Below are positions 15,628 to 24,317 of a DNA stretch of 64,000 bases, one piece after another (position 1 is the first letter of the stretch; the number at the start of each line of letters is the position of its first letter). The translations under genes were made by a program, and so were the position numbers. The notes under the pieces are model-generated. The model was not told the origin of the DNA and did no database searches. It saw nothing but the letters and a program-made list of their open reading frames with translations. Source of the stretch: Chakrabartia godavariana. GTDB taxonomy: Bacteria > Pseudomonadota > Alphaproteobacteria > Sphingomonadales > Sphingomonadaceae. The DNA lies in assembly GCA_005518185.1 (NCBI GenBank), contig RKSN01000004.1, positions 118,680 through 182,679 on the forward strand, in the 5' to 3' direction.

Positions 15628-17552
15628 GCCGCGTCTCCCTTGGGACGGACACTGACAACGCGCATCATGCCAGCATGCATGTGGTAAAGGAGATGACAGT
15701 GGAATGCCCAGTCCCCGACTGCATCGGCCGTGAAGTCCCAAGTGGCGATCCCGCCAGGTTGCACGATAACTGTATGCTTTCGCGGCGCGCGGTCGCCATG
15801 GCCGGTGACCAATTCGAAGAAGTGTCCATGAATATGGATGGGGTGCGCCATCATCGTGTCATTGATGAGATTGATGCGCACACGCTCGCCCTCGGTAAAG
15901 GGAATAGGTTCGTGGACGTCGGACATTTTCTGGCCATCGAATGACCACATGAAGCGTTCCATATTGCCAGTAAGATGGATGTCGAGGCTGCGCGACGGTG
16001 CCCTTACGTCGGGATTCCGCTCGAGCGCCATCAAGTCTGTATAGACGAGAACCTTGTGGCCGGTGTCCTCCAGGCCCTGTCCCGGGTCGCCCATCCGATC
16101 GACTGGCATGGGCGAAATTGTCTGAACTCCAGGATCACGCTTCACTTGCGGCGCATTGCCGAAGTCGCGCATTTTCATCGATCCCATTTGATGGCCTGAA
16201 TGGTCCACCACCCCGGACGCCGCTCCGTCCATTCCCGCCATGCTGCCATGGTCCATGCCGGCCATCGAGGAGTGATCCATTCCCGACATGTCCGCGGCGG
16301 CAGATGGTTCACTTGCGCTCCCCATCGCCATGGCCGATCCGGCAACGGCGGCAGCCGTTGCCAGACTTGCGGACGCGTTCTGTTCGGCGGTTGGGTCGAC
16401 CCCGCGACCCTTCATGTCCATCCCCCCCATGCCGGGCATGTCCATTCCCATGTCCTTCATCGTCGCCAATGGGCGCTTGCGAAGGGCCGGAACCGCAGCG
16501 CTCATGCCCGGGCGCGGGGCCAATGTAGCGCGGGCCATGCCGGAACGATCAACGGCTTCGCCGACAAAGGTATAAGCCAAGTCCGCTGTAGGGCGGACGA
16601 TTACGTCATAAGTCTCAGCAACCCCGATCTGGAACTCTTCGACGTCGACAGGCATGACATTTTGCCCGTCAGCCTGTACAATTTGCAGGGAGAGACCCGG
16701 AATTCTGACATTGAAGGTGGTCATGGCTGACGCGTTGATTACCCGCAGGCGCACGCGCTCGCCCGGTTTGAAGAGCGCCGTCCAATTGTCTTCCGGTCCA
16801 TGCCCGTTGACCAGGAATGTATAGGTCGAGCCGGTCACGTCAGAAATATCGGCCGGATCCATGCGCATCTGACCCCAGTCGAGACGCTCCTTGAGGGGCT
16901 GATCCTTCCCTCCGAGCAGGCCTGACAAGGTCTGACGTTGAAAGTTGAAATGTCCTGGATTGGCCTTCAGCCGACGGAAGATCGCAGCAGGAGAAAGCGG
17001 GCTATGATCCGCAAGCACAATGACATGCTCCCGCTCATATTGGACAGGATCCATCCCCGCCGGATCGATCACGATCGGTCCGTAATGGCCTTCCTGTTCC
17101 TGCAGTCCCGAGTGACTGTGGTACCAGTAAGTGCCGTTTTGCTTTACATCGAACTCATAAAGATAGCTTCCGCCTGGCTTGATGCCGGGGAATGACACCC
17201 CGGGCACGCCATCATGTTCCGGTGGAACGAGCAGACCGTGCCAGTGGATCGAACTGTCTTCCTCAAGCTGGTTGTGGACGTGCAACCGCACCCGCTGACC
17301 TTCGCGCAGCCTGATTAGGGGCGCTGGAACCGTGCCGTTCACACCGATCGCGCGGAACGCCTTCCCGTCAATCATCATCGATTGGCGCGCGATTGTGAGC
17401 TTGATGTCTTCACCGCTGACGGTGGGAAGCGGCGCTGCGATGCCGGAAGATACAGGTTTGGCCCATGCCGGAAAGAAGGAGGCAAGGGCGATACTTCCTC
17501 CCACCAGGGCTGAGCCACGAAGGATTTCTCTACGTCCGACAATGACTGTCAT
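15624..17552 (-). CDS. copA: copper resistance multicopper oxidase CopA, copy 2
   Basis: A 642-residue periplasmic multicopper oxidase. A Tat-type leader (GRREILRGSALVGG) is followed by copper-site motifs HWHG, WYHSH, HPIHIHG and HCHLLYHMHAGM. A long Met/His-rich insert (MDMPGMGGMDMKG, MSGMDHSSMAGMDHGSMAGMD) precedes the third cupredoxin domain, as in PcoA, and probably binds several Cu ions. ATG 17552 is chosen because the Tat motif follows it; the frame is open to 17621. Its -10 element lies 40 nt upstream and matches the promoter of the adjacent ECF operon. Confidence 0.93.
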   Translation of the reverse strand: MTVIVGRREILRGSALVGGSIALASFFPAWAKPVSSGIAAPLPTVSGEDIKLTIARQSMMIDGKAFRAIGVNGTVPAPLIRLREGQRVRLHVHNQLEEDSSIHWHGLLVPPEHDGVPGVSFPGIKPGGSYLYEFDVKQNGTYWYHSHSGLQEQEGHYGPIVIDPAGMDPVQYEREHVIVLADHSPLSPAAIFRRLKANPGHFNFQRQTLSGLLGGKDQPLKERLDWGQMRMDPADISDVTGSTYTFLVNGHGPEDNWTALFKPGERVRLRVINASAMTTFNVRIPGLSLQIVQADGQNVMPVDVEEFQIGVAETYDVIVRPTADLAYTFVGEAVDRSGMARATLAPRPGMSAAVPALRKRPLATMKDMGMDMPGMGGMDMKGRGVDPTAEQNASASLATAAAVAGSAMAMGSASEPSAAADMSGMDHSSMAGMDHGSMAGMDGAASGVVDHSGHQMGSMKMRDFGNAPQVKRDPGVQTISPMPVDRMGDPGQGLEDTGHKVLVYTDLMALERNPDVRAPSRSLDIHLTGNMERFMWSFDGQKMSDVHEPIPFTEGERVRINLINDTMMAHPIHIHGHFFELVTGHGDRAPRKHTVIVQPGGIATWDFTADAVGDWAFHCHLLYHMHAGMMRVVSVRPKGDAA

Positions 17553-17591
17553 GAGGGTGTTTCTGCCTATGAGATCGGGGCCGCTGTCATT

Positions 17592-17619
17592 GAATACGCA
17601 GCCCGTTGCTCGACCCCTC
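17592..17619 (-). promoter_or_regulatory. ECF-type promoter of copA2-copB2
   Basis: On the minus strand GAGGGGT (17619-17613) and GCGTATTC (17599-17592) are separated by exactly 13 nt, with a T/A-rich stretch before the -35. The same arrangement occurs before cnrY and copC. The -35 overlaps the cnrH-like stop codon. ECF sigma control is inferred from the shared pattern. Confidence 0.75.
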
Positions 17620-18184
17620 AAATTTTTTTGAGTTTGTCCATCAAGCGTGCTCGCGCCCGATAAACTCTCGCTTCGACAGCCTTCTCGCTCAACCCCAGGA
17701 TCTGCGCGGTTTCCGCCTGTGTGTGCGCATCAATGGTCCGGAGGATGAGGGGTTCGCGCAATGAAGCGGGCAATTCGGAAATTGCCTTCAGGGTCACTTT
17801 TAATTCGGATCGGTCGGAGGCCGCTATGTCAGCTCCTGGAGCCGGATCAGCCACTTCTTCAGCTTCCGTCAAAGGGGCTGCTGCAAGCATAAACCTGCGC
17901 ACCAGCGCACGCCGCCTCCAGTCCTTGCACTTGTTCAAAGCAATACGAGCCAGCCATTGCTTGAAAGGGCGCGCCCGATCGAAGCGGTCAAGGGCGCCAA
18001 ACGCCGCGATGAATGCCCCCTGTGTGACATCCAGGCTTTCATCCGCATCGCCGATCTGCGCGCGAACAAGCCTGTACACCCAATCACGATGCCGGCGGAC
18101 AAGCTCGCTACAAGCGGTCTGGTTTCCGCCGATGGCTAACGAAGCCAAGTCCTGATCTTCGAGCTCAGAGAGCTGCCCTGTCAC
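17618..18184 (-). CDS. CnrH-like ECF RNA polymerase sigma factor
   Basis: A 188-residue sigma-70 family ECF factor. Region 2 includes FSELVRRHRDWVYRLV-like sequence and DVTQGAFIAAFGALDRFD, then FKQWLARIALNKCKDWRRR. Region 4 is ELPASLREPLILRTID followed by TQAETAQILGLSEKAVEARVYRARARL. It is the third gene of a minus-strand cnrY-X-H-like operon and overlaps the cnrX-like stop by ATGA. In Cupriavidus CnrH is held by membrane CnrY and released when CnrX binds Co or Ni. Here three matching promoters suggest that it transcribes its own operon, copA2-copB2 and copC-copD. Confidence 0.85.
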   Translation of the reverse strand: MTGQLSELEDQDLASLAIGGNQTACSELVRRHRDWVYRLVRAQIGDADESLDVTQGAFIAAFGALDRFDRARPFKQWLARIALNKCKDWRRRALVRRFMLAAAPLTEAEEVADPAPGADIAASDRSELKVTLKAISELPASLREPLILRTIDAHTQAETAQILGLSEKAVEARVYRARARLMDKLKKI

Positions 18185-18615
18185 TGCTCCCTGCCTGTGA
18201 GCGCCTTGACGATCGCCCGGTCAAATTTAGCCGCCTGTTCCGGGGTCAGGACGGATCGCATCGCAAAGATATGTTCAAGCGTTTCCTTCTGCATCTGCCC
18301 CATCGCATCGTGCGACCGGTCGATTGCCTCGGATACCTTTGGACCATATCCATGCTCGGACTCGATCGCCTCGGCGAGACGTGCGTTGTCCGCGCGAAGT
18401 TCCAGTTCCAAAGCCTGGCGACGCACCGCAAAACGCTGCTCGATCACCTCGATCTGTGCTTCCTGTTTGGCATCGAGTTCAAGCTGGTGGTGCAGCATCT
18501 CATGCAACTCGCTTTCCGGCGAGCCAGAGCGGATCAAGGCCTGACCCGCAAGTGCTCCAATGACCGCGAATGCGAATGCAACGAGCGCGAAAACGAGGGT
18601 CTTTCGCCAAGCCAT
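18181..18615 (-). CDS. CnrX-like periplasmic metal sensor
   Basis: A 144-residue membrane-anchored periplasmic protein: one N-terminal hydrophobic segment (residues 6-26), then a helical hairpin domain. Alignment by eye to CnrX from memory shows all the Co/Ni ligands kept: H38 and H42 (LHEMLHH), E59, and H115 with M119 (EHIFAMR), plus the family block LTPEQAAKFDR. CnrX signals bound metal to the CnrY anti-sigma. Whether this homologue senses Cu, Co or Ni cannot be read from sequence; copper is suggested by its apparent targets. It sits 1 nt after the anti-sigma gene. Confidence 0.85.
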   Translation of the reverse strand: MAWRKTLVFALVAFAFAVIGALAGQALIRSGSPESELHEMLHHQLELDAKQEAQIEVIEQRFAVRRQALELELRADNARLAEAIESEHGYGPKVSEAIDRSHDAMGQMQKETLEHIFAMRSVLTPEQAAKFDRAIVKALTGREQ

Positions 18616-18616
18616 T

Positions 18617-18889
18617 TCAGCGCGACATCAGCAAGGTTGAAGGCGCCAAAGCGGCCGGAACGCCGAGAGGGGAAATGGGTGCGGCGTCGGCAGGTGCACC
18701 GGACAACATCGAACCACCAACCCCGATGAACAAAGCGATCGCTGCCGCGAGGCTGAGGCCCGTACGGTTGATGGGAACGATGGCCCGCCGTCTGGCGAGC
18801 TCCGTCATGACCGCGTCGTCGATCAACGCGAGGCGCGCGGGCGGCGGCTCGTTGCGCAGTCGTTCCAGAAGTTGATCAAGGTCCGTCAT
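18617..18889 (-). CDS. CnrY-like anti-sigma factor
   Basis: A 90-residue protein in the position of CnrY. A short cytoplasmic N-terminus (DLDQLLERLRNEPPPARLALIDDAV) is followed by one transmembrane segment (about 44-63) and a short periplasmic tail. CnrY-type proteins bind their sigma factor with a short N-terminal helix pair. Identity rests mainly on topology, size and order (Y-X-H), since these proteins diverge strongly. An ECF-type promoter lies 27 nt upstream of the ATG. Confidence 0.75.
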   Translation of the reverse strand: MTDLDQLLERLRNEPPPARLALIDDAVMTELARRRAIVPINRTGLSLAAAIALFIGVGGSMLSGAPADAAPISPLGVPAALAPSTLLMSR

Positions 18890-18915
18890 GGCTCATTTCT
18901 CCCATATCCATGGTT

Positions 18916-18943
18916 GAATACGCAGCAAAGGTGAAATGCCCTC
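18916..18943 (-). promoter_or_regulatory. ECF-type promoter of the cnrYXH-like operon
   Basis: On the minus strand GAGGGCA (18943-18937), a 13-nt spacer and GCGTATTC (18923-18916). It differs from the other two copies only in the last two -35 bases. Autoregulation of the sigma operon is inferred. Confidence 0.72.
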
Positions 18944-18960
18944 ATATGGACGCAGAAATT

Positions 18961-18991
18961 TTTGAGGGGTGTCCAAGCGCGGCGCGTATTC
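18961..18991 (+). promoter_or_regulatory. ECF-type promoter of copC-copD
   Basis: TTTGAGGGGT (18961-18970), a 13-nt spacer and GCGTATTC (18984-18991). It is divergent from the cnrY promoter, 36 nt upstream of the copC start, and almost identical in both elements to the copA2 promoter. Confidence 0.75.
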
Positions 18992-19026
18992 AACACGGGC
19001 AACCTGAGCCCGCGAAGGAGCCATTC

Positions 19027-19410
19027 ATGAAAAAGTTTCGCAGTTTGATTGCAAGCGTCCTGGTCGCCGGAGCCGCGATTGCCACGCCGGCGCTCGCCCA
19101 TCCGAAGCTCGTGACGGCACAGCCGGCCGACAAGGCCGCCACCGCCCCGACCAATCGCATCACCCTGACGTTCAGCGAGCGCCTTGTCGCCGCTGTTTCG
19201 GGCATGGAAGTCACGATGACCGGCATGCCAGGCATGCCCAACCACAATATGAAAATGACCGGATACAAGACCTCGGTCAGCGAGGATGGCAAGACCCTGG
19301 TCGCTACATTCGGGCGGCCCCTCATGGCAGGAACTTATAGCGTGCAGTGGCACGTCGTCTCGAGCGATACGCACCGCATCAACGGCACTCTCGCTTTTAC
19401 TGTGCGCTGA
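19027..19410 (+). CDS. copC: periplasmic copper-binding protein CopC
   Basis: A 127-residue CopC with a signal peptide cleaved at ALA-H, leaving His25 as the mature N-terminus. The Cu(II) site expected from the family is complete: N-terminal His, plus the Asp and His of SSDTHRING. A Met-rich loop (METVMTG-like EVTMTGMPGMPNHNMKMTG) suggests an additional Cu(I) site. ATG 19027 follows GAAGGAG. CopC delivers copper to the membrane protein CopD, encoded 4 nt downstream. Transcription likely starts from the ECF promoter at 18961-18991. Confidence 0.93.
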   Translation: MKKFRSLIASVLVAGAAIATPALAHPKLVTAQPADKAATAPTNRITLTFSERLVAAVSGMEVTMTGMPGMPNHNMKMTGYKTSVSEDGKTLVATFGRPLMAGTYSVQWHVVSSDTHRINGTLAFTVR

Positions 19411-19414
19411 TCGC

Positions 19415-20350
19415 GTGGAGGACTGGGGGATCATAGCCCTGAGATGGGCGCTGTTCGTAAGTCTTGGCCTATTGTTCGGGCTGACCGCATTCAAGCGCCT
19501 GTCACTCGGCAGTGATCGCCCGTCCGATGCAAATGTCCGACATGCGGTGGCATTGCTGATCGTCGCAGCTTCGGCGGCGGCGCTGTCGGTTCTTGGCTTC
19601 GCCGTGCAAGTCAGCAGCATGGCCGGTGTACCGTTTGCCGAGGTGGACAAGGCCACTGTTCAATCCCTGCTTGGGGAAACAGCTCTAGGTCTGGCACTCA
19701 AGGTCCGCCTCGCCGCTCTATTGGCAGTGATTATCATGGCTGTTGCAGCCGCCCTGTGGCGTTTGTCCAGTTCAGCGGTCCAGGCATTGGCAAGCGGGGT
19801 GGCTTTGGCCACCCTAACCTGGTCCGGTCACGGTGCGGCGACCGATGGGACGGTCGGATGGGTACATTTGGCAGCCGACATACTTCACCTCCTCGCAGCC
19901 TCCACCTGGATCGGCGCATTGGCAGGATTCTTGTGGATGCTGTTTCGCGCGGGAAGTGGTCAAGTTGACGAGGCAAGGCAGACGTGCAGGGTGCTTGCCG
20001 ACTTTGCAACTGTTGGATCTTCATTGGTTGTGATTTTACTGCTGACGGGTCTCGCAAATGCTTTTTTCATTTTGCGCGACGGAGATCCCTGGGCCGCTTT
20101 GGCGGCACCTTATGGCCAGTTGCTGGCCCTGAAAATGGTCTTGTTTGTGGGCATGCTCGGGTTGGCCGGAGTGAACCGGTTGCGGCTCACGCCGGCCCTC
20201 TCCGCAGCCGTCGAGAATGGTGATCCTGAGCGAGCGCTAAAGCCGCTGCGACGGAGCATTGTTCTGGAATTTGGCTTGGGGATCGGGATACTGGTCCTGG
20301 TAGCATGGCTCGGGACGTTGGCACCGAACACAACGCCGGTAGCATCGTGA
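19415..20350 (+). CDS. copD: copper resistance/uptake membrane protein CopD
   Basis: An inner-membrane protein of 311 residues with about eight hydrophobic segments and conserved histidines (TWSGHGAATDG, HLAADILHLLAASTWIGALAGF). This matches CopD, which takes copper from CopC across the inner membrane. GTG 19415, 4 nt after the copC stop, is preferred because the protein then begins just before the first membrane helix (DWGIIALRWALFVSLGLL). The frame stays open into copC, so the exact start is inferred. The P-type ATPase gene follows after 37 nt. Confidence 0.85.
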   Translation: MEDWGIIALRWALFVSLGLLFGLTAFKRLSLGSDRPSDANVRHAVALLIVAASAAALSVLGFAVQVSSMAGVPFAEVDKATVQSLLGETALGLALKVRLAALLAVIIMAVAAALWRLSSSAVQALASGVALATLTWSGHGAATDGTVGWVHLAADILHLLAASTWIGALAGFLWMLFRAGSGQVDEARQTCRVLADFATVGSSLVVILLLTGLANAFFILRDGDPWAALAAPYGQLLALKMVLFVGMLGLAGVNRLRLTPALSAAVENGDPERALKPLRRSIVLEFGLGIGILVLVAWLGTLAPNTTPVAS

Positions 20351-20387
20351 TGCCTTCTGATGAGCGCGGCAGCTGGAGAACAGACAC

Positions 20388-22739
20388 ATGACTCCTAATC
20401 AATCTGGCGGCCATCAGCATGGCGACAATGGAATCGCTGCAAATCTCCAACCGGATTCTGTACGTGATCCTGTTTGCGGGATGACTGTCGACCCGTCCGC
20501 GACCCTTCATCATGCACATCATGGTGATCAAGAGTGGCACTTTTGCAGCGCCAAGTGCCGCACCAAATTTGTTGCTGATCCCGAGCAGTACCTGACACCA
20601 CCCGAGCCCGTCGATGCGCCTGCTGGGACGATCTGGACCTGTCCGATGCACCCCGAGGTGCGGCAGGATCACCCGGGGGCTTGCCCGATCTGCGGCATGG
20701 CACTTGAGCCTGCCGAAGTCGGTCTCGACAGCGGGCCCAGCCCCGAACTGATCGACATGACCTGGCGGTTCAAGATCGGCCTTATACTGGCGCTGCCCGT
20801 GCTGGTGCTGGAGATGGGCGGCCACATTTTCCCCGCGCTTCATCACATCGTACCGATGCGGCTCTCGACCTGGATCCAACTCGTGTTGGCTACGCCGGTC
20901 GTGCTTTGGGCGGGTTGGCCCTTTTTCGTGCGGGGTTGGGCATCGCTCAAGACCCGAAACCTCAACATGTTTACCCTGATCGCGATGGGCACCGGGGTCG
21001 CATGGGTCTACAGTATGTTCGCGGCGCTTGCGCCTGAGTTGTTCCCACCGGCGTTCCGCAATGCCGATGGGAGTGTTGCCGTCTATTTCGAAGCCGCCGC
21101 GGTGATCACCGTGCTGGTTCTCCTGGGCCAGGTCCTGGAACTCAGGGCCCGCGAGCGCACTTCTGGCGCAATCAAGGCATTGTTGGGCCTTGCTCCCAAG
21201 ACCGCGCGACGCCTTCTTGCCGATGGCAGCGATGAGGAGGTCAGCCTCGAAGCTATAGGGGTCGGTGATCGCTTGCGTGTCCGTCCTGGCGAAAAGGTGC
21301 CTGTCGACGGAATTGTCGAGGACGGCCGCTCGTCGCTTGATGAATCCATGGTGACCGGCGAATCCATGCCCGTTACCAAGGCTAAGGGTGACGCCGTTAT
21401 CGGCGGGACGCTCAACCAGACTGGCGCATTGGTGATTGCCGCAACGAAGGTTGGCCGCGATACCATGCTCGCCCGCATCGTCCAGATGGTCGCTGAGGCA
21501 CAGCGCTCTCGGGCGCCGATACAGCGCATGGCCGATCAGGTCTCGGGCTGGTTCGTGCCTGTGGTGATTGCTATCGCCGTTCTTGCCTTCGTGGGATGGG
21601 GCATCTGGGGACCAGAGCCGCGCTTCGCCTATGGCCTGGTTGCGGCGGTCGCTGTGCTGATCATCGCTTGCCCTTGCGCACTTGGCCTCGCCACGCCGAT
21701 GTCGATCATGGTCGGCGTAGGACGAGGCGCTGGCCTTGGCGTGCTCATCAAGAATGCCGAAGCGCTGGAGCGCATGGAAAAGGTCGACACGCTGGTGGTC
21801 GACAAGACCGGGACGCTTACGATGGGGCGTCCTGCGGTCACTGCAATTGTGCCCTCAGCCGGTCACACAGAAGAGGACGTTCTGCGTCTTGCTGCGGCGG
21901 TCGAGCAATCGTCCGAGCATCCGCTTGCGCTCGCCATCGTCGACGCAGCAAAGGCGCGCAGCCTCGTGCTGGCGCAGGTTGCCGAGTTCGACTCCCCCAC
22001 CGGGCGCGGCGCTCTGGGCACAGTCGAGGGCAAGCGGATCGTACTCGGCAACGCACGTTTTTTGACGGAGCAGAACATCGACACGGCTGCGCTTACGGCA
22101 GCAGCGGACGATCTGCGACGCGAGGGCGCGACGGCTATCTTTGTCGGCATTGATGGACAGGCCGCTGGTGCCATCGCGATCGCCGATCCGGTGAAGCCGA
22201 CGACACCCGAGGCACTTGATGCCTTGCGCCGCGAAGGCATCCGCGTGGTCATGCTGACGGGTGACAACCGGACCACGGCAGAGGCGGTCGCGCGCAGGCT
22301 CGGGATCGACGAAGTCGAGGCGGACGTTCTCCCCGATCAGAAGAGCGCTGTTGTCGCGCGCTTGAAGAGCGAGGGCCGCGTGGTTGCCATGGCAGGTGAC
22401 GGCGTGAATGATGCCCCGGCGCTTGCGGCGGCCGACGTTGGGATCGCCATGGGCTCAGGGACTGACGTCGCCATCGAAAGTGCCGGCGTCACGCTGCTCA
22501 AGGGCGATCTTATGGGCATCGTTCGCGCCCGCCGCCTGAGCCAAGCGACAATGTCGAACATCCGCCAGAATCTGGTGTTTGCCTTTATCTACAATGCCGC
22601 CGGCGTGCCGGTGGCGGCAGGTCTTCTCTATCCGCTGTTCGGCATCCTTCTCTCACCAATGATTGCGGCGGGAGCGATGGCGCTGTCATCCGTTAGCGTC
22701 GTGACGAATGCGCTTCGACTTAACCGGGCCACCATTTGA
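20388..22739 (+). CDS. copper-translocating P1B-type ATPase with YHS and HMBD domains
   Basis: A 783-residue heavy-metal P-type ATPase that should export Cu(I) from the cytoplasm. In place of CxxC ferredoxin-like domains the N-terminus has a YHS domain (DPVCGMTV to about residue 69; Cys30, Cys53, Cys57) and a heavy-metal binding domain (CPMHPEV and CPICGMAL, about 85-106). Then come TGES in the actuator, CPC in the membrane near residue 427, DKTGT with the phosphorylated Asp near 471, SEHPLA in the nucleotide-binding part and [10 protein letters not shown]. The last helices carry the YN and MxxS-type Cu residues. Downstream of copCD, likely cotranscribed. Confidence 0.93.
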   Translation: MTPNQSGGHQHGDNGIAANLQPDSVRDPVCGMTVDPSATLHHAHHGDQEWHFCSAKCRTKFVADPEQYLTPPEPVDAPAGTIWTCPMHPEVRQDHPGACPICGMALEPAEVGLDSGPSPELIDMTWRFKIGLILALPVLVLEMGGHIFPALHHIVPMRLSTWIQLVLATPVVLWAGWPFFVRGWASLKTRNLNMFTLIAMGTGVAWVYSMFAALAPELFPPAFRNADGSVAVYFEAAAVITVLVLLGQVLELRARERTSGAIKALLGLAPKTARRLLADGSDEEVSLEAIGVGDRLRVRPGEKVPVDGIVEDGRSSLDESMVTGESMPVTKAKGDAVIGGTLNQTGALVIAATKVGRDTMLARIVQMVAEAQRSRAPIQRMADQVSGWFVPVVIAIAVLAFVGWGIWGPEPRFAYGLVAAVAVLIIACPCALGLATPMSIMVGVGRGAGLGVLIKNAEALERMEKVDTLVVDKTGTLTMGRPAVTAIVPSAGHTEEDVLRLAAAVEQSSEHPLALAIVDAAKARSLVLAQVAEFDSPTGRGALGTVEGKRIVLGNARFLTEQNIDTAALTAAADDLRREGATAIFVGIDGQAAGAIAIADPVKPTTPEALDALRREGIRVVMLTGDNRTTAEAVARRLGIDEVEADVLPDQKSAVVARLKSEGRVVAMAGDGVNDAPALAAADVGIAMGSGTDVAIESAGVTLLKGDLMGIVRARRLSQATMSNIRQNLVFAFIYNAAGVPVAAGLLYPLFGILLSPMIAAGAMALSSVSVVTNALRLNRATI

Positions 22740-22770
22740 GCAAGCCGCGACAACAGGACGTCAGATTTTC

Positions 22771-23496
22771 ATGAGATCCCTTCGTACCAGAGTGCATTTG
22801 ACAGCCATCCGCATGCACAAATGGCTGTCGCTGATCATTGGACTGCAGGTCCTCATCTGGATGACGAGCGGCCTTGTGATGAGCGCTTTGCCCATAGAGC
22901 GCGTGCGCGGAGAACACCTTGTCGATCGCAAGGCCCAACAGTCGCCAATTGCTGGCATTTCGGCTGTGCGCCCGCTTGGCGAGTTGCTGAGCACTATACC
23001 CGGCCCAGTCGAGGAGCTTACTCTTCGCATGCACCACGGCCGCCTGATGGCCGAAGCGAAGACAAACGGAAGGACCTTGTTGTTCGATCCGTCCACCGGC
23101 GTCCGAATGCCAAGGATCGCTATGGATCAGGCGGCTGAAATAGCTCGGGAAAGCTGGAAGGGTGGCGGAAACCCTGCGCTCAAAGTCACCCAGGTCGAGG
23201 ACCTTTCACCGGAATTTCGGGGACCGTTACCCGCCTGGCAAGTTGCCATCGATGGTACAACGCACGTTTATGTTTCGGGTGAGACCGGGAGGATCGTCGC
23301 GGTCCGGACCAGCACCTGGCGAGTCTACGACTTCTTGTGGGGCTTGCACATCATGGACTGGAAGGAGCACGACAATTTCAATAACATCTGGCTGGTGTCA
23401 TTCGCTGCCTCGGGCATGATTTTTGCTCTCACCGGCCTCGCGCTCCTCATCATGCGATTCCCGATCAAGATAAGAAGGCGCCGGGCGACAATTTGA
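22771..23496 (+). CDS. PepSY domain membrane protein
   Basis: A 241-residue protein with an N-terminal helix (MHKWLSLIIGLQVLIWMTSGLVMS), a periplasmic region containing a PepSY-like fold (AAEIARESWKGGG, WQVAIDG-THVYVSGETGRIVAVR) and a C-terminal helix followed by a basic tail. Family members with the helix-PepSY-helix plan occur near metal transporters and iron reductases. The WRVYDFLWGLHIMDW segment is typical. ATG 22771 is chosen because AGGAC lies upstream and the membrane helix follows. It is 31 nt after the ATPase gene, probably in the same operon. The exact function is unknown. Confidence 0.8.
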   Translation: MRSLRTRVHLTAIRMHKWLSLIIGLQVLIWMTSGLVMSALPIERVRGEHLVDRKAQQSPIAGISAVRPLGELLSTIPGPVEELTLRMHHGRLMAEAKTNGRTLLFDPSTGVRMPRIAMDQAAEIARESWKGGGNPALKVTQVEDLSPEFRGPLPAWQVAIDGTTHVYVSGETGRIVAVRTSTWRVYDFLWGLHIMDWKEHDNFNNIWLVSFAASGMIFALTGLALLIMRFPIKIRRRRATI

Positions 23497-23557
23497 CCCA
23501 GTTCAAGGTGAAAGTTGTTCTTGTAATTAATGGATCACGAATGATTGGAGGTACGAA

Positions 23558-23986
23558 GTGAAATCAATAATTCTGGGTTTGGCTTTGCTTGCGAGCCCCG
23601 CGCTTGCCGCAAGTGATGTGGTAATGCACCGTGATCCAGGTTGCAGTTGCTGCGAAAAGTGGGCGGCGCAGGTGAAAAAGGCCTTTGGTCGCAATGTGAG
23701 GGTGATCGATGATCGCAACAGGGTGGCCTTCCAACGCAATTCCGGCGTCCCGAGCGCATTGGTATCGTGCCACACCGCCATTATCGACGGGATGATCTTT
23801 GAAGGCCATGTGCCAGTTTCCGACATGCAGCGGGTGCTCAAGCTGCGGCCTGCCGGAGTTAAGGGCTTGGCTGTTGCGGGGATGCCTCTGGGGTCTGCGG
23901 GAATGGAAGTTCCGGGCGTTCCGGCCCAGCGATACAACGTCATCGCCTTTGGTGGCGGCGGGACGCGGATTTATTCAAGTCATTGA
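23558..23986 (+). CDS. DUF411 exported metal-binding protein
   Basis: A 142-residue protein with a signal peptide (cleavage near ALA-A) and a thioredoxin-like DUF411 domain. The hallmark is HRDPGCSCCEKWAAQV, with cysteines 29, 31 and 32, and a later SALVSCHTAIIDGMIFEGHVP. Some DUF411 proteins (CopG) bind copper clusters and change copper redox state in the periplasm. Translation begins at GTG 23558, preceded by GGAGG. It is 61 nt after the PepSY gene and closes the copper island. Confidence 0.88.
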   Translation: MKSIILGLALLASPALAASDVVMHRDPGCSCCEKWAAQVKKAFGRNVRVIDDRNRVAFQRNSGVPSALVSCHTAIIDGMIFEGHVPVSDMQRVLKLRPAGVKGLAVAGMPLGSAGMEVPGVPAQRYNVIAFGGGGTRIYSSH

Positions 23987-24131
23987 GGGGCGAAGCAGCT
24001 CGTAGAGTTGCCTTTGGCGCGTCAAAGTTCTGTTCAGCTGCTCGATTTTCCGGGTCTGCGAGGCGACGATATCTTATTCTTGTGATAGCAAACGTCCGGG
24101 GCCAAGCAGCGTCCAGAAGAGAGGATCGCTG

Positions 24132-24317
24132 ATGCCGAAAAAACACTTTCCGATCATCTGCTCCATCTCTAGGCAGCGCGACACATCTGTCGTTGAGGCG
24201 CTGTTTGGCTCGCCTGATGGGTTTACGCAGAGATTGACTCTGCTTTCGATCTTTGATTTTCTGATCCCGCGCATTCCCGATCAGATCCGCACGCCACCTT
24301 GGAAGGGTGCGTCGTGA
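24132..24317 (+). CDS. small unknown protein coupled to the transglycosylase
   Basis: A 61-residue ORF that I do not recognise. It has GAGAGGATC before the ATG, and its TGA overlaps the GTG start of the transglycosylase as GTGA, the normal mark of translational coupling. The sequence has no signal peptide or membrane helix and mixes hydrophobic and basic residues (LLSIFDFLIPRIPDQIR). It may be a leader peptide enabling translation of the downstream gene, or a small protein of the transfer region. Confidence 0.5.
   Translation: MPKKHFPIICSISRQRDTSVVEALFGSPDGFTQRLTLLSIFDFLIPRIPDQIRTPPWKGAS

Noticed and set aside
18886..19656. Minus-strand open frame of 256 codons opposite copC and copD
   Set aside because: Overlaps clear CopC and CopD coding and the two divergent promoters; sequence not protein-like.
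23987..24131. Short gap after the DUF411 gene as an island boundary or attachment site
   Set aside because: No terminal inverted repeats, direct repeats or integrase gene could be found to support a mobile boundary.
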